The notes beneath the pieces are model-generated. The model was not told the origin of the DNA. It made no database searches and was given only the letters and a program-made list of their open reading frames with translations. From positions 1 to 23,727 of the forward strand of contig CAKORY010000015.1 of NCBI GenBank assembly GCA_934101795.1: DNA of 23,727 nt. Reading direction: 5' to 3'. Within the stretch, counting starts at the first letter, position 1; each line of letters opens with the position of its first letter. Source of the DNA: an uncultured Bacilli bacterium. Its GTDB lineage: Bacteria; Bacillota_I; Bacilli_A; RF39; UBA660. Shown here piece after piece: positions 14,370 to 23,466 of the stretch. The position numbers and the translations under genes were made by a program.

Positions 14370-14392
14370 AAGACTTACACTATGCAAGTCTT
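14370..14392 (-). terminator. Second hairpin with T tract downstream of the six-gene unit
   Basis: AAGACTT (14370-14376) and AAGTCTT (14386-14392) form a 7-bp stem; seven T follow on the minus strand, and a weaker T tract on the plus strand. It lies about 80 bases beyond the first terminator. The rest of 14207-14502 holds only AT-rich spacer and a small GC-rich inverted repeat (GGAGCC/GGCACC, about 14331-14348). Confidence 0.6.
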
Positions 14393-14456
14393 ATTTTTGA
14401 ATATTACTCTTCAATATATTTTAGGTAAATTAATACTAGAGTTATATCGAAGAAAA

Positions 14457-14492
14457 AATCATGTACATAAGTAATACTCGTAGTACATGATT
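14457..14492 (-). terminator. Terminator of the pcrA-to-YihY gene unit
   Basis: AATCATGTAC and GTACATGATT form a perfect 10-bp stem with a 16-base loop, followed by a T run on the minus strand. It lies 11 bases after the YihY-family stop codon. Confidence 0.85.
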
Positions 14493-14502
14493 ATATTATT
14501 AT

Positions 14503-15357
14503 CTATTTTATTTTATTTATAGTTCCAGTTTTTTCTAATTCTATTTCTTCTTTTCTATAATTAAGAGCCATACCTATTGTAAATGCATAAGCAAGTAAGT
14601 AAAACCAAAACATTAAAATAACTATATTAGCAAGGCCTCCATAAAAGGTTGTATAGTGTGCTATATTATTTATATAGTATGAATAAATATATGTAATAAT
14701 TACCCATGAAAATGTAGTAAATAAAGCTCCATATCCAACATTTTTACTTCTTACCTTTTTATTCGGAGCCATAGTATAAAGTATTTTAATAAAGAAATAC
14801 ATTATCAGCCATGTAATTGGGCCTTGAAGTATTGTTATTATAATTGATACATTATCTGATACATTACTATTTAAATCAACAAATTTAAATAATTCTATTA
14901 TCTTAGTACCAAAAACTGGCACTATTAACATGAATATAAATAGTAAAACTAATACAAATGTCATTATTAATGCTTTTAATCTTCTTTTAAAGAATCCTTC
15001 TTGTTTTTCACCATATATGGTATTTGATGTAATAATGATTGACGCTGGACCATTTGATGCTATAAAGTATCCAACAATTACTACGAGAAAGAAACCTATT
15101 CCTTTTTCTCTACTTGCACTAGTTGCAAGAAGCATACTTGCTATATCACTAGAAAAAGCTGAACCTATAAAGTCATATATTACATCTGTTGATAGATTAA
15201 GAAGTGCTGCTTCATAACTTATCAGAGTAATAGTTGGCACAATAGCTAGAACAAAGAAGTAAGCTAGTTGACCTGGTAATATTGCCATTTCAGGTTTAAA
15301 TAAAACTTTTTTAAAGTTTTCATAAAACTCTTTTAGTTCTAGTTTAAGCTTCTTCAT
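14503..15357 (-). CDS. YihY/UPF0761 family inner membrane protein
   Basis: A 284-residue integral membrane protein with about six helices. Family marks include the N-terminal LPGQLAYFFVLAIVPTITLI segment, GPASIIITSNTIYG, the charged RRLKALIMTFVL loop, and near the C-terminus YGGLANIVILMFWFYLLAYAF. It was formerly called ribonuclease BN (Rbn), a name now withdrawn; its role is unknown, with an envelope or lipid-linked function often suspected. The first 14 bases overlap the end of the upstream GGDEF gene in another frame, so it is the last gene of that coupled unit. Confidence 0.9.
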   Translation of the reverse strand: MKKLKLELKEFYENFKKVLFKPEMAILPGQLAYFFVLAIVPTITLISYEAALLNLSTDVIYDFIGSAFSSDIASMLLATSASREKGIGFFLVVIVGYFIASNGPASIIITSNTIYGEKQEGFFKRRLKALIMTFVLVLLFIFMLIVPVFGTKIIELFKFVDLNSNVSDNVSIIITILQGPITWLIMYFFIKILYTMAPNKKVRSKNVGYGALFTTFSWVIITYIYSYYINNIAHYTTFYGGLANIVILMFWFYLLAYAFTIGMALNYRKEEIELEKTGTINKIK

Positions 15358-17359
15358 TCGTGTTATTATCCTTATTCTTCTTCATGTCTTCTACAGCTTC
15401 ATTTAAAGCGTCTTCGATAGTTTTGATGTCATCAAGTATCATACTATAACCAAATTCTGCCCCGAATTCATATGGAAGTTTTTTAATCTCTTTATTTAAT
15501 TTAAAGATATAATTACTTACTTGTTTTTGACTATAACCTACTAGATAGATTACAAATTCATTACCATCAGTACGCATTACTTCACTATTATCAAGTTGAG
15601 TTTTAACAAGTATATTTGCTAATGCTTTAATTTGTTTATCTCCTTCGTTGTAGCCATATAAATCATTTATTTCTTGAATTTTATTTAAATCAACCACTAC
15701 GATTGTTTGTGGATAAATTGTATTATTATTCCATGTTTCTATGTTTTCATTTAAGAAATTTCTATTTTTCAAACTAGTTAATTGGTCAATAAATTTCATT
15801 TTATCATCTTTTTTGATTTTTCTAGCAATAGTTATTTTTTTACTCTTTTTGAAAACTACAAGAATTATAACTGCTACTAAAATAACAATATAAAGAATAT
15901 ATTCAGCAATTTTAGTTATCATTCCTCCACTTTTAACAGTTTCTGCATGATTTAAAAGTCCTTCAATAATCATTTCATTTTCATCAGATATATCTATATA
16001 CTTATTTAAAAGCTTGTATAAAGCACTATTTGTTTTAACTTTAAATGTGTAATTATTTAAAATATAATCAGTGTATCTAGTACTATAATTATTTAGTTTA
16101 TTATCACTATAATAATCAAAAGTATTTTTATCTATTACTAGATTGACATTCTTTTTATTTAATTTAAATAATTCTTTTGCATCACTAAATGTTTTAACTT
16201 CAATACCTTCGATATTTTTAACATAATCATATATTTTACTATTTTCTTGAACATATACTGTTTTTCCAATTAAAGAATTAATTGATTTAATAACAGTGTT
16301 ATTGCTCTTTGGAAGTGCTATTACATATTCAATATTAAGTCCACTTGTTTGATAAAATTCATCAGTAAAATTATAGTAGTTGAAGTATAAATCTATTTCA
16401 TTATTTTTTATTGCTTTTGTAAACTTATTAAAGTTTTTATATTTAGCAAAGTTAAATTCAACTCCAGCAAAATTACTAAATTTACTTAAGTAAACTGCTA
16501 CGATACCACCATATTTTCCACCCATTATTACTTCATATGGTGATGCATTAACAAAACCATAATTATATGTTACACTTTGTATACTATCTACTTCAGTATC
16601 AGTTATATTCATATTTTGAGTAAATGTTTTAAATAAATTCTTATTGTAAACATCATCAAATTTATTTTCCCACTTATTATAATATTTTGTTAAAATACTT
16701 GATAATTTGTCATCAGTTATGCTTAATGTAAAATATTTTTTAATATCACTAAAATGATATACTATTTTATAATCTTTATTTAAATAGACATCTAAATATT
16801 CTATTAAAGGAACAAGCATATAATTTCCTTCACCATTCATATTTTCAATTAATTCATCACGTGATTCAAATTGTTTAAATGATACATTAGTGGCCTTTTT
16901 AATATATTTTGATACATAGCTTAAATCTGATGATAAAATACCAATAGTTTTACCATTTAAGTTTTCTTCACTTGCTACTAAATCACTTTTTTTACTAACT
17001 AATACATAATGATCAGTGTAAAAAACTATATCATTATTATTGATACTTGTTTTTTCATTAAAAGTAATACCACTTGGATTATTACCAACATTAAATGTTA
17101 TGGGATTAATGGTAAGTTCATATTCTTTTTCAAAACTATCAATAAAGTCATAGAAAACTCCACTTCCATCTTTACCAAAGACATTAACATTATTAATAAC
17201 ATTAATATTTTGAATTGTACCTATACTTTCATTAACCCAGTTTCTTTCTGCTACTGTTAGTTTATTTTTATCATTTAGTAATGTATATAGAAGTACTGCT
17301 GTAACAGCTACAACTAAAATACTAATAATTATAATAATTAAACTCTTCTTTTTTTTCAT
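15344..17359 (-). CDS. Receptor with tandem extracellular solute-binding domains and a degenerate GGDEF domain
   Basis: A 671-residue protein: N-terminal membrane helix (about 5-26), two SBP_bac_3-like lobed regions outside the cell (about 50-265 and 275-480), a second membrane helix (about 485-503), and a cytoplasmic GGDEF-type domain (about 530-660). GGDEF landmarks are DQLTSLKNRNFL, VVVDLNKIQEINDLYGYNEGD and MRTDGNEF. The signature, normally GGDEF or GGEEF, is D598-G-N-E-F here, so the first Gly and the catalytic acidic residue are both replaced. It is probably a sensor of a small extracellular ligand that does not make c-di-GMP, or works as a nucleotide-binding receptor. It overlaps the 162-residue upstream gene by one base (TAATG) and YihY by 14. 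Confidence 0.85.
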   Translation of the reverse strand: MKKKKSLIIIIISILVVAVTAVLLYTLLNDKNKLTVAERNWVNESIGTIQNINVINNVNVFGKDGSGVFYDFIDSFEKEYELTINPITFNVGNNPSGITFNEKTSINNNDIVFYTDHYVLVSKKSDLVASEENLNGKTIGILSSDLSYVSKYIKKATNVSFKQFESRDELIENMNGEGNYMLVPLIEYLDVYLNKDYKIVYHFSDIKKYFTLSITDDKLSSILTKYYNKWENKFDDVYNKNLFKTFTQNMNITDTEVDSIQSVTYNYGFVNASPYEVIMGGKYGGIVAVYLSKFSNFAGVEFNFAKYKNFNKFTKAIKNNEIDLYFNYYNFTDEFYQTSGLNIEYVIALPKSNNTVIKSINSLIGKTVYVQENSKIYDYVKNIEGIEVKTFSDAKELFKLNKKNVNLVIDKNTFDYYSDNKLNNYSTRYTDYILNNYTFKVKTNSALYKLLNKYIDISDENEMIIEGLLNHAETVKSGGMITKIAEYILYIVILVAVIILVVFKKSKKITIARKIKKDDKMKFIDQLTSLKNRNFLNENIETWNNNTIYPQTIVVVDLNKIQEINDLYGYNEGDKQIKALANILVKTQLDNSEVMRTDGNEFVIYLVGYSQKQVSNYIFKLNKEIKKLPYEFGAEFGYSMILDDIKTIEDALNEAVEDMKKNKDNNTNEEA

Positions 17360-17847
17360 TATTTTTCACTTTCTAGTGGGGTATTATTGTTCCAGATAAG
17401 TCCTGAACCTCCCACATTTTTAGCTCCGAGAATTGTAAATCCTTCACTATTTTCGCTTTTTTCACACTTTAAAGTAAAATTAATATCATAAAATGACAAT
17501 ATATCTTCATTTAGTTTTTCTATACTAGATGCTGCCAAATTCTTTGCATCTTCAAGTGATGTATCTGATGCAAAATTAATAATAATATAAATTATTTTAC
17601 CTTTAGTATCTAAACTTACTTTGGTAACACTTTTTTCACTTTCTAAACTTGCTTTATATTCACTTTTTATGTTGTTTGTAACTGGATGTTTATCAATACC
17701 ATCAAGACGGTCTCCATAAACCCCTTTGTTTCCTCCTAAAAAGAAAGAAAATGTTACTGTAATAATAGCGATTAAGCATATTATTAATATTATTCCAAGT
17801 ACGATAAGTACTTTATTATTCCCCCATAATTCTTTCAATTTTTTCAT
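17359..17847 (-). CDS. Single-pass membrane protein with extracytoplasmic domain, unknown
   Basis: A 162-residue protein with a basic N-terminus and one strong helix (about 13-37), followed by a 120-residue outer domain with alternating strand/helix pattern (SVTKVSLDTKGKIIYIIINF, SLEDAKNLAASSIEKL, FTLKCEKSENSEGFTILGAK). I recognise no family. Ribosome site GAGGTG is well spaced. Its stop overlaps the start of the solute-binding/GGDEF receptor (TAATG), so an accessory role for that receptor is a reasonable guess. Confidence 0.75.
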   Translation of the reverse strand: MKKLKELWGNNKVLIVLGIILIICLIAIITVTFSFFLGGNKGVYGDRLDGIDKHPVTNNIKSEYKASLESEKSVTKVSLDTKGKIIYIIINFASDTSLEDAKNLAASSIEKLNEDILSFYDINFTLKCEKSENSEGFTILGAKNVGGSGLIWNNNTPLESEK

Positions 17848-17885
17848 TTTTCACCTCTTCAAGTAATATTAATTATACTATGTAT

Positions 17886-19898
17886 TTATGCTTTTGGCAA
17901 ATTATTTAAAACACTTAATGTTTTATCGTTATCCCAGATCATAATATTAAGCTTTAATGCATCATTATATTTGCTACCTGGGGCACTACCTACGATTACG
18001 ACATCAGTATTTTTGCTAACAGATTCACTTACTACACCTTTGTAGCTTTCAATTATCTCTTTTATTTCTTTTCTACTAAAGCCATCTATTGTGCCAGTTA
18101 TAACAAATCTTTTACCAGTTATTAAATCATTTAAACCTAGTGTTTTTCCTAAATAAGTCATATTTATACCTATTTCTTTTAGCTTTTCAATTAATTCTTT
18201 ATTATTTTGTAAATATTCATAAACACTTAATGCAGTTATATTTCCAATATCACGAATACTTTCTAAGTCTTCAACTGTGGCATTCATTAAATTATCCATG
18301 TTTTCATAGGTACTTGCAAGTAATTTAGCTGTTTTACTACCTATTTCTTTAATACCTAAACCAAATAATAATCTTTCTAAACTTACATTTTTACTTTTTT
18401 CAATATTATCAAGCATCTTATTAACACTTTTTTCACCATAACCATCAAACTGCATTATTTCTCTTTTTTTATCACTTAAATTGTACAAATCAGTTATACT
18501 TTTGATAAAACCTAAATTGTATAGTTCTTCCACTATTTCATCACCAAGTCCTTCGATATTCATTGCATCCCTGGAAACAAAATGAATGATACTTTCAATA
18601 TTTCTTCTTGGACAATTAGGATTTACACAATAGTAATCTACTTGGCCTTCTCTTTTTTCTATTTTTTCATGACACATTGGACACTCTGTTATCATTTTAA
18701 ATTCTTTTTCTGTGCCATTTCTTCTTTCAAGCTTTGGTTCAACAACTTCAGGTATTACATCTCCAGCTTTTTTAATTGATACAATATCTCCGATTTTTAA
18801 GCCTTTCATATTGACATAATCTTCATTATGAAGTGTTGCTCTTCGGATAGTTGAACCCATTACAATAACTGGTTCCAAAACAGCATTTGGTGTAATTCTA
18901 CCTGTTCTTCCAACAGTAAATATTATATCTGTAAGTTTGGTTAAAACTTCTTCAGCAGGAAATTTGTATGCTATTGCCCATTTTGGATATTTTGCAGTAT
19001 AGCCTAATTTTTCTTGAAGGTCTACCTTATTTACTTTTATAACAATACCATCTATTTCATAAGATAGGCTTTTTCTTTTCTTTGTTGCTTCTTCAATATA
19101 TTTTAATACTTCTTCAGCAGTTTTAACTATCTTATTGGCAGGATTTACTTTAAAGCCTAAACTTTCCATAAATTGTAAGGCTTCCATATGAGATTTTATG
19201 CCAAATGCATCTGGATTAGGTAAATAATATATAAAATTATCAAGTTCTCTTTCAGCTGTAACCTTACTATCTAGCTGACGAACACTGCCTGCGGCTGCAT
19301 TTCTAACATTTTGAAGTTTAGTTTTTCCTTCAAGCTCACGTTTTTTATTGATTTTTTCTAAAGTTGTTTTATGCATGAAAATTTCACCACGAACTTCAAT
19401 ATCCACTGGTTTGGTAAGTTCAAGAGGAATAGCTTTAATAGTTCTAACATTATGAGTTATGTCTTCACCCACTAAGCCATCACCACGAGTAACTCCACGC
19501 ACAAGTTTTCCTTTTTCATAAATAAGGGAAACACCTAATCCATCTATTTTATATTCACAAACATATTCAGGACTGACTTCGCTTTCTACTCTTTTTAAAA
19601 AGTCTGATACTTCTTCTTCATTAAAAACATCCGCAATACTAAGCATTGGTTTATCTCTTACTACTTTTTGAAACTTATCAATTACTTCACCACCAACTCT
19701 TTTTGTGGGACTATTAGCACTTGCAAGTTCGGGATACAAAGCCTCTATTTCTTCAAGTTCTCTGATATATTTATCATACTCTTGGTCCGTTATTGTTGGA
19801 TTATCTTTTACATAGTAATTATAATTTGCTTCATTTAATATTTTAGTTAATTCTAGAGCCCTCTTCCTTGCTTCTTCAATATTATTTCCAAAGTTCAT
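17886..19898 (-). CDS. ligA: NAD-dependent DNA ligase LigA
   Basis: A 670-residue enzyme. In order: domain Ia with the NAD-binding YYV..NPTITDQEYD motif, adenylation domain with the nucleophile K117 in CEYKIDG, the OB fold (VGRTGRITPNAVLEPV), the four-cysteine zinc finger (CPMCHE...YYCVNPNCPRR), helix-hairpin-helix repeats, and a C-terminal BRCT domain (about 585-670, GKRFVITGTIDGFSRKEI). LigA joins Okazaki fragments and closes repair nicks using NAD+. The frame extends to a TTG at 19919, but ATG 19898 gives the normal N-terminus; it overlaps the nucleotidyltransferase end by 17 bases, with an AAAGGGG site 11 bases upstream. It is the essential core gene of this unit, next to pcrA as in many Firmicutes. 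Confidence 0.97.
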   Translation of the reverse strand: MNFGNNIEEARKRALELTKILNEANYNYYVKDNPTITDQEYDKYIRELEEIEALYPELASANSPTKRVGGEVIDKFQKVVRDKPMLSIADVFNEEEVSDFLKRVESEVSPEYVCEYKIDGLGVSLIYEKGKLVRGVTRGDGLVGEDITHNVRTIKAIPLELTKPVDIEVRGEIFMHKTTLEKINKKRELEGKTKLQNVRNAAAGSVRQLDSKVTAERELDNFIYYLPNPDAFGIKSHMEALQFMESLGFKVNPANKIVKTAEEVLKYIEEATKKRKSLSYEIDGIVIKVNKVDLQEKLGYTAKYPKWAIAYKFPAEEVLTKLTDIIFTVGRTGRITPNAVLEPVIVMGSTIRRATLHNEDYVNMKGLKIGDIVSIKKAGDVIPEVVEPKLERRNGTEKEFKMITECPMCHEKIEKREGQVDYYCVNPNCPRRNIESIIHFVSRDAMNIEGLGDEIVEELYNLGFIKSITDLYNLSDKKREIMQFDGYGEKSVNKMLDNIEKSKNVSLERLLFGLGIKEIGSKTAKLLASTYENMDNLMNATVEDLESIRDIGNITALSVYEYLQNNKELIEKLKEIGINMTYLGKTLGLNDLITGKRFVITGTIDGFSRKEIKEIIESYKGVVSESVSKNTDVVIVGSAPGSKYNDALKLNIMIWDNDKTLSVLNNLPKA

Positions 19899-20769
19899 TT
19901 GGATAGTCGCCCCTTTCAATTAAACTATTTATATGATTTTTAACTGTGTCTAAATCTTCTCTATAAGTCATACCTATCCAGCTACTTGGTGATACTTTAG
20001 ATTTTAATACTATTAAGTTTTCATCTAAACATTTCTTTAGAATTTCTGGAAGCAAAAATTCATTAGTTAAAGTTACTTCTCCATGAATAAATAAATCAAA
20101 TTCTTTTTCTAATATATTTAGGAATTCTTTTCTTAAACCAAAGAAATTGACCGCAACAGGTGTTTCATTTGTTATTTCAAATACTTCTCCAGTTTGAAGT
20201 GATTTTGCTATTATTTTGCCATTTTCTTCACCAATTTCACTTTCAACAATTGATTTTATAGTCTCATTTTCTTCATTTACTACTCCACGTTTTACCTTAC
20301 CATATTTACTCGCTGTTACACCATATGGATAATTTACGCTTACATATTCATATTTATGTTCATCTAAGAAATCACTTGCTATTTTAAATGAATCTTTTCC
20401 ATAAAAATCATCTGAATTAATAATAATAAAATCTCCATCAATTAAATCTTTGGCACAATAAAGTGCATGGCCGGTACCTAACATTTTTGTTCTATCTTTT
20501 GGAATATTTGCACTCTTTGGAACATAATCGAGTTCTTGAAAAGCAAGCTGTATATCAATTCCATTATATTTATTAATAATATGAGTTTTAAAATATTCTT
20601 CATTTTCTTTTCTAATTATAAATATTACTTTAGAAAATCCTGCTCTTTTTGCATCATATACTGAATAATCTGCGATGATTTCTCCGCTTGGTCCAACAGG
20701 TTCTATTTGTTTTAAACCTCCAAATCTACTTCCCATTCCAGCAGCCATAATTACTAGTGTTTTTTTCAT
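19882..20769 (-). CDS. Sugar-phosphate nucleotidyltransferase family protein
   Basis: A 295-residue NTP-transferase fold protein. The nucleotide loop AAGMGSRFGGLKQ (residues 9-21) has the G-x-G-(S/T)-R..K signature, and the metal site INSDDFYG contains the expected aspartate. Such enzymes couple an NTP to a sugar-1-phosphate or similar donor to make an activated sugar; the acceptor here is not clear, and it is shorter and more divergent than GalU or RmlA. Its ATG overlaps the pcrA stop by four bases (ATGA), and its 3' end overlaps ligA, so it is locked into the replication/repair transcript. No other envelope sugar genes are nearby. Confidence 0.88.
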   Translation of the reverse strand: MKKTLVIMAAGMGSRFGGLKQIEPVGPSGEIIADYSVYDAKRAGFSKVIFIIRKENEEYFKTHIINKYNGIDIQLAFQELDYVPKSANIPKDRTKMLGTGHALYCAKDLIDGDFIIINSDDFYGKDSFKIASDFLDEHKYEYVSVNYPYGVTASKYGKVKRGVVNEENETIKSIVESEIGEENGKIIAKSLQTGEVFEITNETPVAVNFFGLRKEFLNILEKEFDLFIHGEVTLTNEFLLPEILKKCLDENLIVLKSKVSPSSWIGMTYREDLDTVKNHINSLIERGDYPNELWK

Positions 20770-22853
20770 TTTCCTATCCTCCTTAAACCTTGATAATTAT
20801 TTAAAAATTTCTTTATACCAAATCTTTTATCAAAAGCAACTGTTACAAATCTTTCATCATTATCTACAACGACACCTTTACCAAATGATGCATGCATAAC
20901 AATTTCTCCATGTTTGTAATCAATTCTTTCTCCTTCATAAAAGTTAGTTTTATTAAATACTTTAGTTTCAGGTTTGCTTTCTTCTTTTTCGATTAAATTA
21001 CCATCTATTTCTGCAATAAATCTTGATGGTGGGTTCATATTAGTATTACCAAATAGCATTCTTCTTTTGGCATTAGTAATATAAAGCCTTTCTTTAGCTC
21101 TAGTTATACCAACATAACAAAGTCTTCTTTCTTCTTCAAGTTCACCTGCTTCATTTAAGCTCATTGAATGTGGCATTATTCCTTCTTCCATACCAATTAA
21201 GAATACCACTTTAAATTCAAGTCCCTTAGCAGCATGCATTGTCATTAAAGTAACGGCATTATCAAGAGTTTGATGTTCTGAAGAATCCGCCACGATACTT
21301 ATATCTTCCAAAAAGTCTTCAAGATTTACTGTACCTGTTTCTTTTTGATAATTTTCTGTAATACTCTTAAATTCCATTAAGTTTTCAAGTCTTATATCAG
21401 CTTCCAAAGTATGTTCTTTTTCAAGTTCTTCCTTCATGCCAGATTTTTCAAGCACAACATCAATTAGTTCTGTTAAATCTAAATCTTTTGCATCTTCAGT
21501 AAGTTCTAAAATTAATTTTTTAAATTCAACTTCTTTTGGTTTAGATAAACACTTAAACATACATTCATTATTATCTCTTGCTAAACTTCTTAAATTATTA
21601 ATTGATGTATCTCCGATACCTCTTTTTGGTACATTTATAACTCTTTCTAGAGAAACATCATCTTGATGATTAGAAATAAGCCTTAAATAACAAAGTAAAT
21701 CTTTAATTTCTTTTCTTTTGTAGAAATAATAACTTCCCACCACTCTATACGGCCAATTTACTTTTAATATGGCATCTTCTACATTTCTTGATTGAGCATT
21801 AGTTCTATAAAGAATGGCAAAATCATTATATTCATATCCTTTATCAAGTAGTTTTTTTATTTCATCTACAACTAATTTTACTTCATCTTTTTCATCATTT
21901 CCTCTGAAATACTTGATTTTAACTCCGTCACCAAAAGTGCTATATAGATTTACTTCTTTTCTTTCAATATTGTTTTTTATAACACTATTTGCAGCATTTA
22001 AAATGGTATTTGTACTGCGATAATTTTGATTTAAAGTAATACTTTTACTATCTGGATAGTCTTTTTCAAAGTTTAGTATATTTTTATAATTTGACCATCT
22101 AAAACCATAAATACTTTGGTTAACATCTCCGACTACAAAAAGATTACGATATTTACTTGCAAGTAGTTTAACTAATTTATATTGTACTTCATTTGTATCT
22201 TGGTATTCATCTATTAATATATATCTATACTTTTCTTGATATTTATCTAGTATATCATCATTTTGCATAAATAGTTCAACCGGTTTTTTTAATAAATCAT
22301 CAAAATCTACAGCATTATTTCTCTTTAATATTTTTTCATATTCACGATATACTTTAACTGCGACCTTTTCTGGGGGGCTATTTAAATATTTATCAACTTC
22401 ACTTTCACTTAACATTTCATTTTTTATAAAACTTATTTTATTTCTTATGTAACTTACACTATATTCTTTAGTACTTATGTCAAATTCTTTCATTATCTTT
22501 TTTATAACACTTGAAACATCATCGTTATCTATTATAGTGAAATTACTGGTTAAGCCTAGTTTTTCTGTGTTTTCTCTGATAATTCGAAGTCCAAAAGAAT
22601 GAAATGTACCCACGAAAGCATAGTTATTATTAGTCATATTGCTTATTCTATCACGCATTTCTTTTGCTGCTTTATTTGTAAATGTTATAGCTAAAATATT
22701 TCCAGAATATATGCCATCATTTATCATATTTGCTATTCTAGTTGTTAAAACTTTTGTTTTTCCAGAACCAGCACCAGCTAAAACGAGACATGGTCCTTCT
22801 TTATGTAAAACTGCTTCTTTTTGTTCTTTATTTAGTCCATCTAACATGTTCAT
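20766..22853 (-). CDS. pcrA: ATP-dependent DNA helicase PcrA (UvrD family)
   Basis: A 695-residue superfamily 1A helicase. Motifs in order: Q motif LNKEQKEAVLH, Walker A AGAGSGKT (26-33), Ia TFTNKAAKEMRDR, II (Walker B) LIDEYQDTN, III VGDVNQSIYGFRWS, IV LNQNYRST, V TMHAAKGLEFKVVFL, VI YVGITRAKERLY, and the C-terminal beta-barrel tail (VMHASFGKGVVV). PcrA unwinds 3'-5', removes RecA and assists repair, plasmid replication and transcription conflicts. A more distal ATG at 22865 overlaps GGAGG (22859-22863); ATG 22853 lies five bases after it and is chosen. It is first in the six-gene unit and preceded by an extended -10 promoter. Confidence 0.97.
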   Translation of the reverse strand: MNMLDGLNKEQKEAVLHKEGPCLVLAGAGSGKTKVLTTRIANMINDGIYSGNILAITFTNKAAKEMRDRISNMTNNNYAFVGTFHSFGLRIIRENTEKLGLTSNFTIIDNDDVSSVIKKIMKEFDISTKEYSVSYIRNKISFIKNEMLSESEVDKYLNSPPEKVAVKVYREYEKILKRNNAVDFDDLLKKPVELFMQNDDILDKYQEKYRYILIDEYQDTNEVQYKLVKLLASKYRNLFVVGDVNQSIYGFRWSNYKNILNFEKDYPDSKSITLNQNYRSTNTILNAANSVIKNNIERKEVNLYSTFGDGVKIKYFRGNDEKDEVKLVVDEIKKLLDKGYEYNDFAILYRTNAQSRNVEDAILKVNWPYRVVGSYYFYKRKEIKDLLCYLRLISNHQDDVSLERVINVPKRGIGDTSINNLRSLARDNNECMFKCLSKPKEVEFKKLILELTEDAKDLDLTELIDVVLEKSGMKEELEKEHTLEADIRLENLMEFKSITENYQKETGTVNLEDFLEDISIVADSSEHQTLDNAVTLMTMHAAKGLEFKVVFLIGMEEGIMPHSMSLNEAGELEEERRLCYVGITRAKERLYITNAKRRMLFGNTNMNPPSRFIAEIDGNLIEKEESKPETKVFNKTNFYEGERIDYKHGEIVMHASFGKGVVVDNDERFVTVAFDKRFGIKKFLNNYQGLRRIGK

Positions 22854-22877
22854 GTAATCCTCCATATGTATATAAAC

Positions 22878-22886
22878 ATTATAACA
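22878..22886 (-). promoter_or_regulatory. Extended -10 promoter for the pcrA unit
   Basis: TGTTATAAT on the minus strand: TATAAT at 22878-22883 with the extended -10 TG at 22885-22886. No good -35 is visible, which extended -10 promoters tolerate. The terminator of the pilin gene lies just upstream, so the unit probably starts here. Confidence 0.6.
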
Positions 22887-22905
22887 TTTTATAAATTATA
22901 ATAAA

Positions 22906-22930
22906 AGAAAAAATGGACTTTTTAGTCCAT
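22906..22930 (-). terminator. Terminator of the pilin-like gene
   Basis: ATGGACT/AGTCCAT 7-bp stem with a 4-base loop containing the stop codon, followed by TTTTTTC on the minus strand. Confidence 0.85.
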
Positions 22931-23356
22931 TAAATCTTTTGCATCACATTCATCACTAAATGGTGAAAGTAAACACGTTGTACAAGTTTCATAATCTTGC
23001 GTGGCTTCTTTTGTGCCCTTTACTAAGCTTAAAGCAGCATCAAGTAATGTTGGTATCATAAATATTAAGATGCCAAGTATGAATTTATTAATCAAGTTAT
23101 TTGCTGCTACCATAATTGATTTTTCATCTTTTGAAATTGCTGCTTTTCCAAATTCGATAGAACCTAAAACTATTATAATAACGGGAACTAATATTTTGAT
23201 AATGTAAAGTATGTATCCAATCACTTGAAAAACTTTTAGTGTGCTACTATTACTACTGCAAATATCAACTGGTGTAATTTCAAGGTCATCAGCAAATGTA
23301 ATACTTGGTGTAAATAAAACAGTAAATAGACTTAAATATTTAATAAATTTCTTCAT
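22922..23356 (-). CDS. TrbC/VirB2-like pilin-family membrane protein
   Basis: A 144-residue protein with a signal peptide (residues 1-22, cleavage likely after TFA, before DDLE), then two hydrophobic helices (about 45-65 and 82-102) separated by a short charged loop with EFGKAAISKDEKS, and a cysteine-rich tail (CTTC). This matches the VirB2/TrbC fold and the Mbov_0395-type pilin-like conjugal transfer proteins of low-GC bacteria, which form secretion or transfer pili. The frame extends to a TTG at 23374, but ATG 23356, seven bases after AGAGGGA, starts exactly at the signal peptide. It has its own promoter and terminator and no other type IV secretion gene beside it, so its role is open. Confidence 0.8.
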   Translation of the reverse strand: MKKFIKYLSLFTVLFTPSITFADDLEITPVDICSSNSSTLKVFQVIGYILYIIKILVPVIIIVLGSIEFGKAAISKDEKSIMVAANNLINKFILGILIFMIPTLLDAALSLVKGTKEATQDYETCTTCLLSPFSDECDAKDLMD

Positions 23357-23387
23357 TATAAAATCCCTCTTCAAAAAATTTAGATTT

Positions 23388-23416
23388 ATAATACCATATT
23401 TTTACAAAAACTACAA
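23388..23416 (-). promoter_or_regulatory. Promoter of the pilin-like gene
   Basis: TTGTAG (23411-23416), 17-base spacer, TATTAT (23388-23393) on the minus strand, with a TG extended -10. Confidence 0.65.
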
Positions 23417-23466
23417 GAAAAACAAAAGCTCATATCATTGTAATCATTTTTAGATAAATTATTTTT

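Noticed and set aside
14382..14474. 30-codon plus-strand ORF (MQVLFLNITLQYILGK...) in the 14207-14502 gap
   Set aside because: No ribosome site and no well-spaced promoter; it runs through two terminator hairpins of the opposite strand. A small RNA on the plus strand from the TATAAT-like 14312-14317 was also considered, but no -35 is present.
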